Position numbers and translations under genes: made by a program. The notes below the pieces were generated by a model, which was given only the letters and a program-made list of their open reading frames with translations, was not told where the DNA came from and ran no database searches. Positions 24,101-36,472 of a DNA stretch of 64,000 nt are shown piece after piece. Origin of the DNA: Distichodus sexfasciatus (Eukaryota; Chordata; Actinopteri; Characiformes; Distichodontidae); contig JAVGVS010000005.1 of the NCBI GenBank assembly GCA_032718565.1, positions 1,708,501-1,772,500 on the forward strand, in the 5' to 3' direction. Numbering within the stretch: the first letter of the stretch is position 1; each line of letters begins with the position of its first letter.

Positions 24101-26699
24101 TACACCATTACAAAGAAATATTTATTCTGCTCTGATTAGAAAGACAGGCAGTTGTATGGAATTACATTTGTGCCCAAATGATTGCGCAAAACTTTTCAAA
24201 TATCCAACAAATGTAAGAACTGAGAGAGAATAAATCCCACTGAATAAAAATATATTTATATAAAATTTTTACTTTTACTTTACATGACTGCACCAATAAT
24301 TAGTTTGCAATTCATCACAAATTTTGTAATGTATTCTTCTCAAACGTATACCAGAAAAATGTGGTCTTGCACTAACTGTGCTGACATGCAGTTGATGTAA
24401 TTATATATACTAATAATATATACATTTATATATTGTACACCTCAATTGAGAGTTTTTGTTACAGTGTAATAGTTCTTGCATCATCATTTGTAATTTATCC
24501 ATTTCAACCGAGACGTGGTCATTGCTGCACTGGTGAGTTTGTTGTTTGAGTGGACGTCGTCGTTGAGCCTCAAAAACACAATTTTTTTCCCGCAATTGAG
24601 CTTCCCCAACACTGCTCTTTTCACATAAAACCTGCAACTTTTACTGTGTAAAGACCTCACATACAACATCTAAAATCAGAAAAATCTCAGGTTCTCATAT
24701 ATTTTAGAATTTCAGATTCTTTCAACTCCAAGACTCAGCTACAGAAAATCAAATTCCTTCTCACACCATCCATCCTACTCCTCTCTCACACACTCAAACT
24801 TTTCCTTTCGCTCCCACTACTTAGTGCAGGAACTGACTTTGACAGAAACACCCATGTCTTGCATCTATTGACTGGCATCATTTCCTGTAGCTGTTTGCTG
24901 TTTACTGCAGGTTGCTCTCCAGAGGACATGTCTTCAATGAGCGATGGAGAAATACCGGAGCTGTAAACTGTTTAATTTCTTCAGGGATGAGATAAATACA
25001 TCCCCTGGCAATGTGCTAATCTCAAGCATCAGAGATTGAACTGTTGAATGTAGAAAACCCTAAAAGTGAGAACAGAAATGAACAAACACACACACATACA
25101 CATCAGGCTACGTGACATAGGGGCTGGTCATTAAAGATTTGGGGAAATGAAGGAGAGGAAAAGCCAGCAATCATATACACACACACACACAAAGATTTCA
25201 GAAATATAAACAAGTCTCTGACTCATTTAAGCTACCGAAAGTTGACTTTAAAAGACTGTTGGACAGCAAACAAACTAAATAAACGGCATTCTGTGGGTTT
25301 ATACAATGACCTAATGACTTTCTCATCACGGTTAAGTTAAACTTAAAAAAATAACCAGATTTAATCCAACCAGATTTCAGGCGAAAAGAGCTTTTTTAGC
25401 ATGAGACATTTCTTGGATTGCATACGAATCAAAGTCATACAAAGTCTGTTTGTAACTTTTCATATGAGGCAATGTAAATTCTCACACAAATGTTATCTGG
25501 GCTTTCACTTAAGACACATTATGCAATTATGCGAGATATTGTTAAGATATTACTTTATTCTCTGCCAAGAATAAAAAATACATCTGGAAAAATGCAACAA
25601 CAATTAGGCCATGTTAGTAGCCTTAATGGAAACCAGCTGTTTTTCTGTTTATATTTTTTATGAGGACAGCAGGTACAAACACCATCGGTCAACATGAGAA
25701 GTACATCACACACTTCTCTGTCCAAATCCCACAATCTGACAACTCCTGTGGTTACGGTTGACTTTGGTGGAAGTCTCTAGTAGAACAAATCCAAACGGAT
25801 GAGAGAATCTGTTTTAAGTGAAATAGACCAAGACGCAATTTAAACTGTTATGGCCCTTTCTGAGCCAATTTTATGTGTAAGACTAAAGCATACTTTGAAA
25901 ATTGCATCAATTATGATGTAAGTGGTTCCATATAACTCAGGAAAAAAAGATTATCATAACGGATGTGGATATAAAGAAGTATATATGTTTTTGAATACTC
26001 ATTTAAATATTTTTGTTTCATATCAAATGAAGTGATCAGGGCATAACTTCAAACTCTTTTAGAGCTCTTTTTCTAATTGAGGAAGATGAAAGAAAGACAG
26101 ATTCTTTAGATGAAAAGGAACAAAAAATGAGACAAACAACAAAATATGGAAAGTAACCTACATTAGAAAGACACAAACATAAACCACAATAACAATGACA
26201 GACCTCCATAAGATGGAAACATGGGAGTTTATGTTCAACAGATGAAGGGACCGTGTGACTAACAAAATGAGAAGGAGGTGAAACAGATGGACTAAATGAG
26301 TCAGAGAAACAAGAAGACAAAGACAGACAAATGAGCAACACCAGAAACAGAGGTGTCTAGAAGCCAAGCAAAAGCACCAGAGTCTGTCTGGTTCACAGTG
26401 AGAACTAGAGGTGTAATGATACATCGATGGATATCAACACATAGATTCAATGATCAACAAACCCATAGTATGGATCAAAAATGAGAACATTGATCAGACA
26501 TCATACATATTGTACGCCACTGTCACCAAGGCTAGCGATGTGCAAGGAATCAAGGCACTAGTGCAGTTCATACTCTTTGGACTTATTTTCAAAAATAAAC
26601 AGGGCACAATGGCCAAAACCAGTACGGGTTTTTCTCTCTGTGAATCAGCAAACAACACACATGCTAGATCCAGGGTTAATGCACCAGTGCACAGACCAG
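21102..26699. other. Intergenic, no gene seen
   Basis: AT-rich with short CA microsatellites (about 24069, 25086, 25180). It contains a palindrome at 21982-22009 and a hairpin at 22703-22726. I found no exon with family similarity and no long repeat with defined ends. Confidence 0.5.
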
Positions 26700-27067
26700 G
26701 GGTGCGTTTTTCAAAAGCACAGTTGCTAATGTATTGCTAACTATGTTAGTTAATAATGTACACTATGTTAGTCGCAAAAGCATGACTTCTAACTATGTTA
26801 GTTGATAATGAAAGTGAGTGATTATTTGTCATTGTGAGCACACTACACCACAACAAAAGGTGACCTCTGCATTTAACCCATCCGTGAAGGAGCAGTGGGC
26901 AGCTAACAAGCGCCCGGGGAGCAGTGTTGGGGGACAGTACCATGCTCATGAGTACCTAAGTGATAACTTTACCGGCCCTGGATTCGAACCTACGACCTTC
27001 TGATCACGGGGAGAACATCCTACTGTTACACCACCAACTGCCCCTAATGTTTTTGGGAAACGCACCC
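26700..27067. mobile_element. MITE with GGGTGCGTTT terminal inverted repeats
   Basis: The left end GGGTGCGTTTTTCAAAA and the right end TTTTGGGAAACGCACCC are inverted repeats with two mismatches. Both are flanked by CAG (26697-26699 and 27068-27070), a possible 3-bp target duplication as in PIF/Harbinger or ISL2EU-type elements. The interior has repeated AACTATGTTAGTT phrases. A SINE family 1 copy occupies most of the right half. Confidence 0.7.
26811..27044 (-). mobile_element. SINE family 1 copy nested in MITE
   Basis: Near full-length copy with B-box-like GGATTCGAACC (minus-strand GGTTCGAATCC) and the head complement CCACCAACTGCCC at the right. It lies inside the MITE at 26700-27067. Confidence 0.85.
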
Positions 27068-27344
27068 CAGGAAAGTAACAATGGCATAACTATATATAAT
27101 CAAAGCTAAACGAGGGGTGTGACCACACAGAATAAGAAAACCAATAATGAAACAGGACTAAACTGAAACCAGGTGAAAACCATTAGGCAAACAAGTGGGC
27201 AGAATGACGCCAATAATCAAACAATTAAACTCAACTATAGCGGCTCCTGGTGGGCGCCAACACAAGGGTCGGAGGGTGGGGGCTCTGAATCAATAGCATA
27301 TATTTCATATATATATATATCTATATATATATAAATGGTATATA

Positions 27345-27532
27345 CAGTTGAGGTAGTTGATAGTGTTAACGGCTCTGTGGTCGGAGGATCGCTGTTTCAA
27401 ATCTTGAACCAGTAATGGTGACACAGGGGTACTCATGAACAAGGTGCCGGCTCCAAGCTTCTCCGTGGTGCAATGCGTGTTGTGTTGTGCTGTGGTGTGT
27501 TCATAATGACAAATAATCACACACTTAAACTT
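27345..27532 (+). mobile_element. SINE family 1 copy, diverged
   Basis: A degenerate head (CAGTTGAGGTAGTTGATAG, then GTCGGAGGATCGCTG) followed by the family body GGTACTCATGAACAAGGT and the tail GTGTGTTCATAATGACAAAT. It is preceded by a short TA-rich run (27308-27332). Confidence 0.7.
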
Positions 27533-27685
27533 ACAGTACTGTGCAGAAGTCTTCCACCACCACTCATTTCCCATTCCACTCATATTTTGCTAGGAAACAA
27601 CATGGATATATTTGTGTGCATGTGTGTACCAGCCCCTAATTAATTAGCTCTCATTGACAGCCTTATAGAACTTTGTACCTGGTAG

Positions 27686-29028
27686 TAGTGCTGTAGTTCT
27701 CGAGACCGGTCTTGGTCTCAAGACCAATTTTCTGTGGTCTCGGCCTTGTCTTGAATCTCGACTCTGTGTTGGTCTTAGTGCGGTCTCGGACACCAAAGCG
27801 GTCTCGATGGGATGGGGAAAAAAAAGAAACAGCGCATCCCCTCTAGAACAGAGTATCATCATTTATTATCGCCTCCAATTCAAATGCAACCAGTCAGATG
27901 CATCTATTTTAAAAAGCGTTACGGTATATACATCTTCTCAGCGAGGACACTGCCAGCTCTTCACAGTCCACACACATCATACATCGCATCATAGCGAAGT
28001 CGGCAAAAGAAATGTCGAAAATGTTACATAGTCTGCAGTAATTAACTTTGCAGCTTCTGGCCGATTTTGCACCATGAAAGGTAAGATAACTAACTACAAG
28101 ATCGTTGACTAGCCAAAAGCTAAATATATGGTTAAGAACGATAAATATACGGTTAAGAATATATATGGTTATATGATGTATTTGTGTACCTATCTGGTAT
28201 TTGTTTGTGTGGGTGTATTGTTTAATTATTACAGTGGTGTTATTTGACATAATAAATCATTACTGATTTTATATAGCACCTGTCTATGGGCATTGTGTTG
28301 AGCAAGCATTTGTTTTATGCTATACGGTAAGTAATTTTAGTGATGTTGATATCGAAGTGTAAAGATTACAGTGGGACAATTCCAGTTTATCTATTAATGG
28401 ATACAATATAGTCTACAGCATAGTTATAATTCAAATAAATTAGGTATTTTACATTAATTAGAAAGCACGGTCTTTGAGGTACAAGTCAATCTGGAGGCTC
28501 ATTCTCTTCAATTCAAAGCAAGGGGTCATTACATAGCCATATTCATAGCTTACCCGAGGCCTCTGTCCCTGGTATAAGAGACTTAATATGAACATCTTTC
28601 TGGTACATCCCATCTCTTTCCCTTGACGAGGTCTGATAAAATGGTTATAGGAGAGGATTGCTGAAAATATTATTTTCCATCAGGCCTCGTAACTATGACA
28701 AATCTGGGAGATTTTAAATGAGAGACATATGGACAATATAATTGAAAAGATAACATGAATTTGATTTAACGAGTAATGACACTTTACAGCAATGGCTTTT
28801 TTCTCTACAGTTGATCTGAGTAATGTGATGTCGATTCTAGCCTTAGTCTGTTTTCGGTCTTGGTCTTGGTCTTGGTCTCGACCAGCCTTGGTCTTGGTCT
28901 CGCCTTAGTGTGTCTTGGTCTTGGTCTCGGTCTTGCTACCCTCAAGTCTCGGCAGTGTCTTGGTCTTGATACCCTCTGGTCTCGGCAATGTCTTGGTCTC
29001 GGTTTAGGCGGTCTTGACTACAACACTA
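27686..29028. mobile_element. hAT-like non-autonomous DNA transposon
   Basis: 1,343 bp. Ends are TAGTGCTGTAGT and the inverted ACTACAACACTA (11 of 12 positions match). It is flanked by a perfect 8-bp duplication, CCTGGTAG, at 27678-27685 and 29029-29036, as expected for hAT. Subterminal regions at both ends are filled with GGTCTTGGTCTCG-type repeats in opposite orientation. No transposase is recognisable, so it is presumably mobilised in trans. Confidence 0.85.
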
Positions 29029-29036
29029 CCTGGTAG

Positions 29037-30076
29037 AAAAGAAATCTCAAAAAAGAACTATTTGGCTTCACACATTTTAACTTATAAACCACAAGTGCAC
29101 AGGCTTTTCAAACGACGTCCAAACTGTATCACAAAAATGCTGTAGAGTGACAGTGTCCAGCCTCCAGACGACAGGAACCAGCCCTCGCTTATCAGCCATC
29201 AGCTGCACTCTCGACCCCGGACTGGCGCATGCGGCCGGCTCACTCATACCAAACGTTAATTTGAACGAGTCTGGGCTTCACACTGCTCGTCTCAACAAGC
29301 CTGTATCAAGGTTCCAGTCAGTCAGCACGCCAGTCCCCTGCTAAACAACACTCGCTGGTTATCTTGGCCCCCGTCCACCCAGACAGCTCTGACTGGAACA
29401 AAACCCAAAACACCACCAGCTGAAAAACTACGAGGCTGCGTAAGAGAGATGTTACACGCCAGGCTTCTCGCAGTGTTTTCATAGTAAACAACAAGGTTCG
29501 CCAGCGCTGTTGAAAGGAGCAATCTGCAGTGTGCCGGAAAACACAGCAAGAGTGTCAGCGGGATGTTACTGGTGTTTACACGGTTTACACGGGGTCAGCA
29601 AAGGTTAGCTCTTTAAGTACAGGTATAATGTGAAGGAGTAGGTTGGTGTGTGTGTGAGTGTGTGTGAGGACACATTTCACTTGTCTTTTATAAGAGGCTC
29701 TTGCACTTCTTCTCAGTGTACAGTGAAGACTTCTACATGCTAAATTCATGCATCATCATGAATTGTGGGATTTGTGGGATTAACGCACATATCAGAGTTC
29801 TTATATAAAAGGTTGATTTTATGCTTTAACTTTAAAGATGATAAACCCGGGTGCGTTCAAAGAGGATTCCAAGATTTTGGATTTACTGCAAAGGCCCAAG
29901 TAGGAACTGCAGCAAAGCTAAAGTACCATGACTTCACCTTCTTAAATAATAACACCACCACACACTCAACAAAGTCACTTGCAAAGAAGTTCATACCAGG
30001 AAGTACATCTGAAACTTGGATTCAAAACTTGACTGGGAGAAAAACTACTTTTGCTATTTTTGCTGTTATTATTTTT
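29037..30076. other. Intergenic, no gene seen
   Basis: 29.1-29.6 kb is relatively CpG-rich (CGACCCCGGACTGGCGCATG, CGTCCACC) but I see no coding similarity. A short TG microsatellite lies at about 29647-29667. Confidence 0.4.
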
Positions 30077-30323
30077 GTGAGTGATTATTTGTTAATGTGA
30101 ACACAGTATAACACACAGTGCACTACAACGAAATGTGACCTGTGCATTTGACGACCCATTCGTGAAAGAGCAGTGGGGAGCTTTTGGGCAGCCCCCGAGG
30201 AGCAATGCTTAGGGGTGGTACCTTGCTCCTGAATACCTCAGTGGTACCTTTACCAGTACCCCGGTTGACCATGACCCTCCGATCACAGGGCCAACTCCCA
30301 AACCGCTATGCTACCAACTGCCC
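30077..30323 (-). mobile_element. SINE family 1 copy
   Basis: The tail complement GTGAGTGATTATTTG is at the left and the head complement CTACCAACTGCCC at the right. The body phrase GAAATGTGACCTGTGCATTT matches the family. Confidence 0.85.
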
Positions 30324-32913
30324 ATTAGAGGGTCTTGTGGGTCCAACAGTGGGCACCATCCTTTGGTTTATGTGGACACTAATGCCTCAGTTCGTCAGAT
30401 CTAAAGTGACGGTCTGTACTTATGGAAAAAGACCTCCGAACTTTTTATTTATTTATTTATTTATTTTTTAAATAAAGTAGGTACGGAACCCTGATGTCCT
30501 GCTAAAAAAGGTCCAACGTGACCCTTTCATAGTACAAAGACGTTATATACAGTTTTATAACTCGTTCTATACAATGGTGATATACATTCATTTATTCACA
30601 TGTTAGCAGGAACTTGTAAAATGTGATACACATCTTATTCTGTCTGCTAGTCTATCTATTCAAGATACTGGCCACTTCATTGAAAACCCCAACTACATTC
30701 ACTACTACTTTCACCCCTATGACGCACCTGTCCCCTGCTCAGTTATGTCAGTACAGACAAGACATTCGTAACACAACACTGATCCTCAGGATTTCCTAAA
30801 ACCATTGGGAAAAAAAGCTTAAATTAATTAATAACCAAGATGTACACCAAGTTTTTGTTCTTTAACACAATCAACTTAGTTTACACCATTTTTCCTTTGT
30901 TGAGATAACGTTGACCTTTTTTTCCATTCTCAAGAGTAGTCAGTAGCGCACACACACACATACACAGTATAACAAAGAGCAACAACTCTCGCCAGGCCCA
31001 TCAGAGTAGTGGGAGAGAGGCTGAAGCCCCTGGGAGAGGTCAGTGCTGTTTCTTTAATCAAATAAATATGAAGGTCTCTTGTTCTGCTGTCTTGCTGGAC
31101 CTTCCTGCGCTGACCCAGAGGTTCTTGTTAAAATGACCACCCAGCAGTGGTAGTGTGGGTCCACTGTATCGTCCACATCGCTGTTCTCACTCACTCACAC
31201 ACGCACACACACACACTCATATATATGCCATATATATGAGGCACAGGGGGACTGAATTTGTTTTCTGTGCTCCTCATTCCCAGTGCGGCCTCCAAATCCC
31301 AGGAAAGACTTCCAAGAAAAACAGTGACCCCCGTGACCCTGAAGAAGCAGAGGCCGGACCCTGAACCCCAGAGACCTTCATAGGCTGGCCGGGTTAGAAA
31401 CAAAAACAATGACTAAACACAGCATGAGGAGAGGCCATCGCTTCTGTCAAGGGTCTGTGTGTGTGTGTATGTATGTGTGTGCTTCTGTCCACTGTAGTCA
31501 ATCAGGTCTTCTACATGTAGCTTTTATTAACCTGGAAGGGCAACTTACTGAAATTTCCTCAGAGGCATTTGCAATTGGCAAAGAATGAAAAACAGATGTG
31601 AAATGCTTATAACAAAGCAAGAGCTAGAGTGAAGGAGAAAGAGAGAGATTGGGCTTAAGAAGAAGAAATCAAAACGAGGGCTGATGGGATCTGAATCTAC
31701 TTGAGAGATCAAACCCAGTCCGGCCCTCTTTTTTCGTCTGTTTTCCCTTTGGTCAGGATTCTTAGCACACAAAAAGGAGGAGAGAAGCTCCAGCCCAACA
31801 AAAAATCTAATAAAGGAATCCAAAACTAACAACCAATTAAACTTCAAATATCATTTAAACTCTAATTATCAGGTTTTATGCAATTAAAAACATTTCTTAT
31901 GGATTTTTTTTCATGTGCAGTGTCCTTTACATTTAGGATTTTCAGACATAAGAGGAGAACAGTAATGTCTCCAACAACATCATATTACATCACATTGCTC
32001 ACACTGACCAGTGCTTTACAATTAAGGAAGGAAATGATTTTAATCAGTCACCCCTAATCCTCTCACTGCTCTGTACATCGTAAAATAATCTAGAATGCAA
32101 CACGTGCATGTATAAAAGACAAACTCTTTTATTAAAAAGACAAAACCTCTTGTAATAATTTACTTTCCTCCTTAATTTTTTTCATTTATTATGAAAGTGG
32201 AAGTTTTCCATTTCTGCATTTGTGTTTCACAGCAAACTGAAAGAGGTGACCTAAAACATTAAAGCTTCTGCTTCTTTCGCATCCTTAATTATGGGAAATG
32301 TTATTGGTAAATAAAATTTATTTCAGGACTGTGCAAGCTACAAACAAGCTTTTAAGGACATTTTACGGTGTTTCATTTCGCCTTTTTAAATGCTAATTTG
32401 CCTTTGTTCTTAGAAGCTTTTTCATCCTCGAGGTTTCTTTTCTTGTTTTTATAGTTTCAGAGTCAAACACGTGGCATTAATGTTCCACTCCTCCCACACA
32501 TGGTTGCAGTTAATTGGTAGATGGGTTAAACAACTGTAATTGTTGCGCATTTTCTCAGACCAGCTGGAGAGAACTGACTGAGCTCCACTCAAACAAAGCA
32601 ATCAAACCTGCAACAGAACAAACAAAGCCCGATTAGACTCCACACTGTGCAAAGCCAACAAACCAAACAAATCTAATTTTTTCATCTTGCCAGAAATTTG
32701 ATATTTGGCATTGACACAGTGAAGCTTAATCATTGTGTTCAGCATTTTAATGTAATTTGTGGGATACAGATTACTTTTAAATGTTCAGCAATAATTACAA
32801 ATACACCATACTTCTGTTGTTCTTCATTTTACATGCATTGTTGCACAACCAATTACATCAAGCAATGACGTATTATAACCTTAATCCTTCTAGAAAATGA
32901 CAATAAAGCACCA
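30324..32913. other. Intergenic, no gene seen
   Basis: Contains a (TTTA)n run at about 30447-30469 and CA/TG microsatellites at about 30949-30968, 31190-31215 and 31456-31480. No exon is recognised. Confidence 0.5.
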
Positions 32914-33048
32914 TGTGCCCTGCGGTGTGTTGGCGCCTGCCCAGGGTTGGTCCCCACCTTGCGTCTGTAAGTTCCTGGGATAGGCTCCGGTCCTCCCGCG
33001 ACCCTGGTTGGGATTAAGTGGTTGGAATAATGAATGAATGAATGAATG
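32914..33048 (+). mobile_element. SINE family 2 copy, 5'-truncated
   Basis: Only the 3' part is present: GTGCCCTGCGGTGTGTTGGC, CCCAGGGTTGGT, GGATAGGCTCCGG and a (TGAA)n tail. A flanking AAGCACCA (32906-32913 and 33049-33056) is a likely short target duplication. Confidence 0.8.
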
Positions 33049-34766
33049 AAGCACCAACATAGGGTTTGGGTTAGAATAACAAAACTAAATAGCTAAGAAT
33101 AGAAAAGTATCTTGTAATAACAGTTGATGAGAAATAAAATATATATGAAATGGTGGTCAGGTTTGCATTGAAAAAAAAGCACTTTCCACCTCACTAACAG
33201 AGCTGTGCTGTCTCAGTGTGTGGTTTCATTCAACCACCACTAGGTGTCAGAGTTGCTTCCTTTTGTTAACATTTCTGAAATACAACCATTAAATAATAAT
33301 TGTTTTTTTAGATGCCATGCTGTGCGAGTGTTGGTATGTTTTCTTTCTAAATGTACTGCTCCCAATTTGAATATCTGTCTTCATTCCTTAATAAAAGTTC
33401 CCCGAAATAACCTGACTATAGGTGAAAACTGGTTGAGACGTTTGTAACCCAAATTAGCACATTAATTCTACTTTTTCAGATTAAAAACTTTATTCTTTCA
33501 TTCCTTCACTTTTGTGATAAATGCCTGTAAGCTTTGACAGAATTATAGCAGAATCCTGGACAGAGTTGAGGCTTTCTGATATTACAAAATGATGTCTCTG
33601 TGTGTTCTTAGTTTTTCTGTAAGTAGACAAACGAGTTTTCACTTTATTTAATGATAGCACTTCCAAAATGGGGTGTATTTTTTCTTAACAAAAGCAACAT
33701 GATGAGGAACAGATATTATAAATCCATGAGGCCTGTCAAAGCGAGCCAGTCTCCACTACACATTAAATAATTCCTTGCAAAATCCCCCTCATTCAACACA
33801 TCTTGGGGAGACGAGGCGTGGGTTTAAGAACTACGTCTGAAAACACTTCATGTTCTTGTGACGAGTGTTTAAAAATTCCAACGCACGTTATGAATCTCTT
33901 TGAGGAAAACCCATGAAATAAATCACCAATATCAAAGTGAATTATTTTACAGGAAAAAAAATATTGTCATTACATAGGAACTTGGAAAGGTTCCCACTTT
34001 CATGTCCTCAGAGATCTGCAGGACACAATCTGACCAGCTGCTACTGCAGCTGCCGTTATCCAGAGGTATAACAATGTAGACACAAAATTAACAGATGTTC
34101 ATAATTTAGACAAAATGCTTTTAGTCACCTTTTAGATTGAAATCTAGAAAATTGTCATACATCAGATTTCATGTATTGAAACAAATAAAGGCTAATTTGC
34201 TTCATGTGGATGTAAAGGCTCTTGTCACATTCAACTGGTCTCATTTTAGAATCCTTATATATACAGAGAGACAAAAAATAAATACAGTATTACAGTGAGG
34301 TAAAAATGTAAAATGATCTAACAACAGTGTCTAGGAGTGAAACAACTACGTTTAAAGGAATTAAAAAGATGCTTTATATTTCACGTTGGAACAGTTTAAG
34401 GTGCTTGAGTCTGACTGCTGGACACCATTTGCATAAGGTAAGATCTGCCCACATCGTATTACCTCCCATTGCTGGAAACTGCAGACAGCCATAACAAATG
34501 AGTAATTTCCAAAATGGGGTAGAAACCTCAGCAGACTCAGGAAAAATATTCAGTCTTTTGCTACATTTAATACACCGCACATGGGCCCCATCTACTGGTT
34601 GCATGTAATGCAACAGCAAGAAACTGTTTTAAAGTAGGGCAGTTAATTCCAGATCGGCATTACAAATTTTCCTACATTCCTAGATTTGTCACTATTTCTG
34701 TTTTTCTCAAGGTAGCCACAAAACTCTACAACTTTCAAAATATCCTGGGAAATGTACATGAAAATT
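33049..34766. other. Intergenic, no gene seen
   Basis: No recognisable exon or repeat with defined ends in this AT-rich stretch. Confidence 0.5.
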
Positions 34767-34896
34767 GTACCACCGAGGTACTCATGAGCAGGGTACTGTC
34801 CCCAAGCACTGCTCTCTGTGCGCTGCCCATTTTGTTGTGGTGCACTGTGTGCTGCGCTGTGGTGCATTAACAATAACAAATAATCACTCACTCACT
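34767..34896 (+). mobile_element. SINE family 1 copy, 5'-truncated
   Basis: It lacks the tRNA head and starts at the GTACCACCGAGGTACTCATG body. It ends with AATAACAAATAATCACTCAC. Confidence 0.8.
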
Positions 34897-35569
34897 AGTG
34901 AAGTGCTCTTTTCAGTTATTTTCCACAATGATATAAGCCCTGAAACACTGTATGAAAACACTTTTTTGCAATTTACTATTTATTTACTTAGATGACAACT
35001 CTGCTTTCAAGCCCCAATATCTGATATCGACAATTCGATATCGACAATAAATATAAGAAAATCTTTCTCCTCAGTAAGGCCTCAACCCTCACATTTTTAT
35101 CACCATGTCCAATCCTTAAGAGCGTATTGCTCTTTGATTTCATCATGTTACCAGATTAAGGTAATCTCTTCCTATCACTGAGCCTAGTGAGGAAACCACA
35201 TTATCGTTTGATGACATCTCTTGTAAGACGCCAAGATCCCTTCAGTCCATCTCCATCTCCTTCATCAGATAATGGGAAAGGTTTCAGTCTCAAATATTCT
35301 CATGGCACATCAGAGTTCACCTTGAGTCCAGAGTCCAGTTGTCTGACCAGCCAGTGCACTGCTATCAACTTATTTTGTTGGAAAATCTTTCTCACAGGCT
35401 TCAAAAGTCACTTAAAATTATTGTATTCTCATAAACTGGTCCACATATGGTGCATACAACATGTGAATGTTGTGACTAAATTCTTCCAATATACACATGA
35501 TTCAACAAAGAAACGGTACAAGAAATCAGGAAACAAAATGTAAATATCTGTAAAAGAATAGCAAACACA

Positions 35570-36360
35570 TATACACTATATGGTCAAAGTTATAGGAACA
35601 CCTGACCATTACACCAACAAGGACTTTAATGACATTGCATTCAAACACATAATTAAAGTAAAAGTGAGTGATTTGTCATTGTGAACACACCACACAGTGC
35701 ACCACAACGAAATGTGACCTCTGCATTTGACATATCCGTGAAGGAGCAGTGGTCAGCAGACTTGGGCAACAGCAGTGGGGCAGTGCTTAGGGACGGTACC
35801 TTGCTCATAAGTACCTCGGTGGACCTTTACCGGTCCAGGATTCGAACCAGCAACCTTCTGATTATGGGGTTAACTCCCCAACTGTTGTGCTACCACCTCA
35901 CCCAACATAGACTTGAATATAGAGATGGTCACCCCTGTGCAGCTATGACAGCTTCCTCTCTTCTTGGAAGGCTTTCCACAAGATTTTGGAGTGTTTCTGT
36001 GGGAATCTGTGCCCATTCATTCTGCAGAGCATTTATGAGGTCAGTCACTGATCTGAGGTCTGGCTCGCAAACTCTTCAAACAATGTCTTTATGGATCTTG
36101 CTTTTTGCTTTGGTGCACAGTCATGCCGAAAAAGAAAGAGACCTTGGACAAACTGTATCCACAACGTTGTAAGCTTAGCATGGTATGGAAGCAAAATATC
36201 TTGGTATGCATTAAGATTGTCCTTCACTGGAAGTAAGGGACTTTGTGACTTTATATAGTTTTCCACTTCATGGGTGAGTTGCTGTTTCAGGAACTGTCTT
36301 ATCACCAAGTTGGCTTCCTATCACAGTACCATGCTTGAAATGACACTACATCTAAAGGCA
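35570..36360 (-). pseudogene. Decayed Tc1/mariner-like element
   Basis: It begins with a terminal-repeat-like TACACTATATGGTCAAAG (35572-35589), followed by GGAACACCTGACCATTACAC, typical of a widespread fish Tc1-like element. After an inserted SINE, a transposase reads on the minus strand, recognisable at about 36230-36060 by FRHDCAPKQKARSIKTLFEEF, which includes a candidate DDE aspartate. Frameshifts and deletions interrupt it, and the right terminal repeat is not visible. It is not functional. Confidence 0.75.
35663..35903 (-). mobile_element. SINE family 1 copy inside Tc1-like remnant
   Basis: The tail complement GTGAGTGATTTGTCATTG is at the left. B-box complement GGATTCGAACC and TACCACCTCACCC are at the right. 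It interrupts the transposon, so it is the younger insertion. Confidence 0.85.
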
Positions 36361-36438
36361 GAACCACTAAACAGACAACTGTGGAAGGGTGTGTGCTAAT
36401 GAACCACAAAAGCTTGGGTTCATATGTTGCTGATGCAG

Positions 36439-36439
36439 G

Positions 36440-36471
<32 letters not shown>
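36439..36471. repeat. (CT)n microsatellite
   Basis: About 15 CT units. Confidence 0.85.

Positions 36472-36472
<1 letters not shown>

Noticed and set aside
28840..29010. GGTCTTGGTCTC array as a CRISPR-like or satellite array
   Set aside because: Units are short, irregular and without spacers, and lie within the arms of a hAT-like element.
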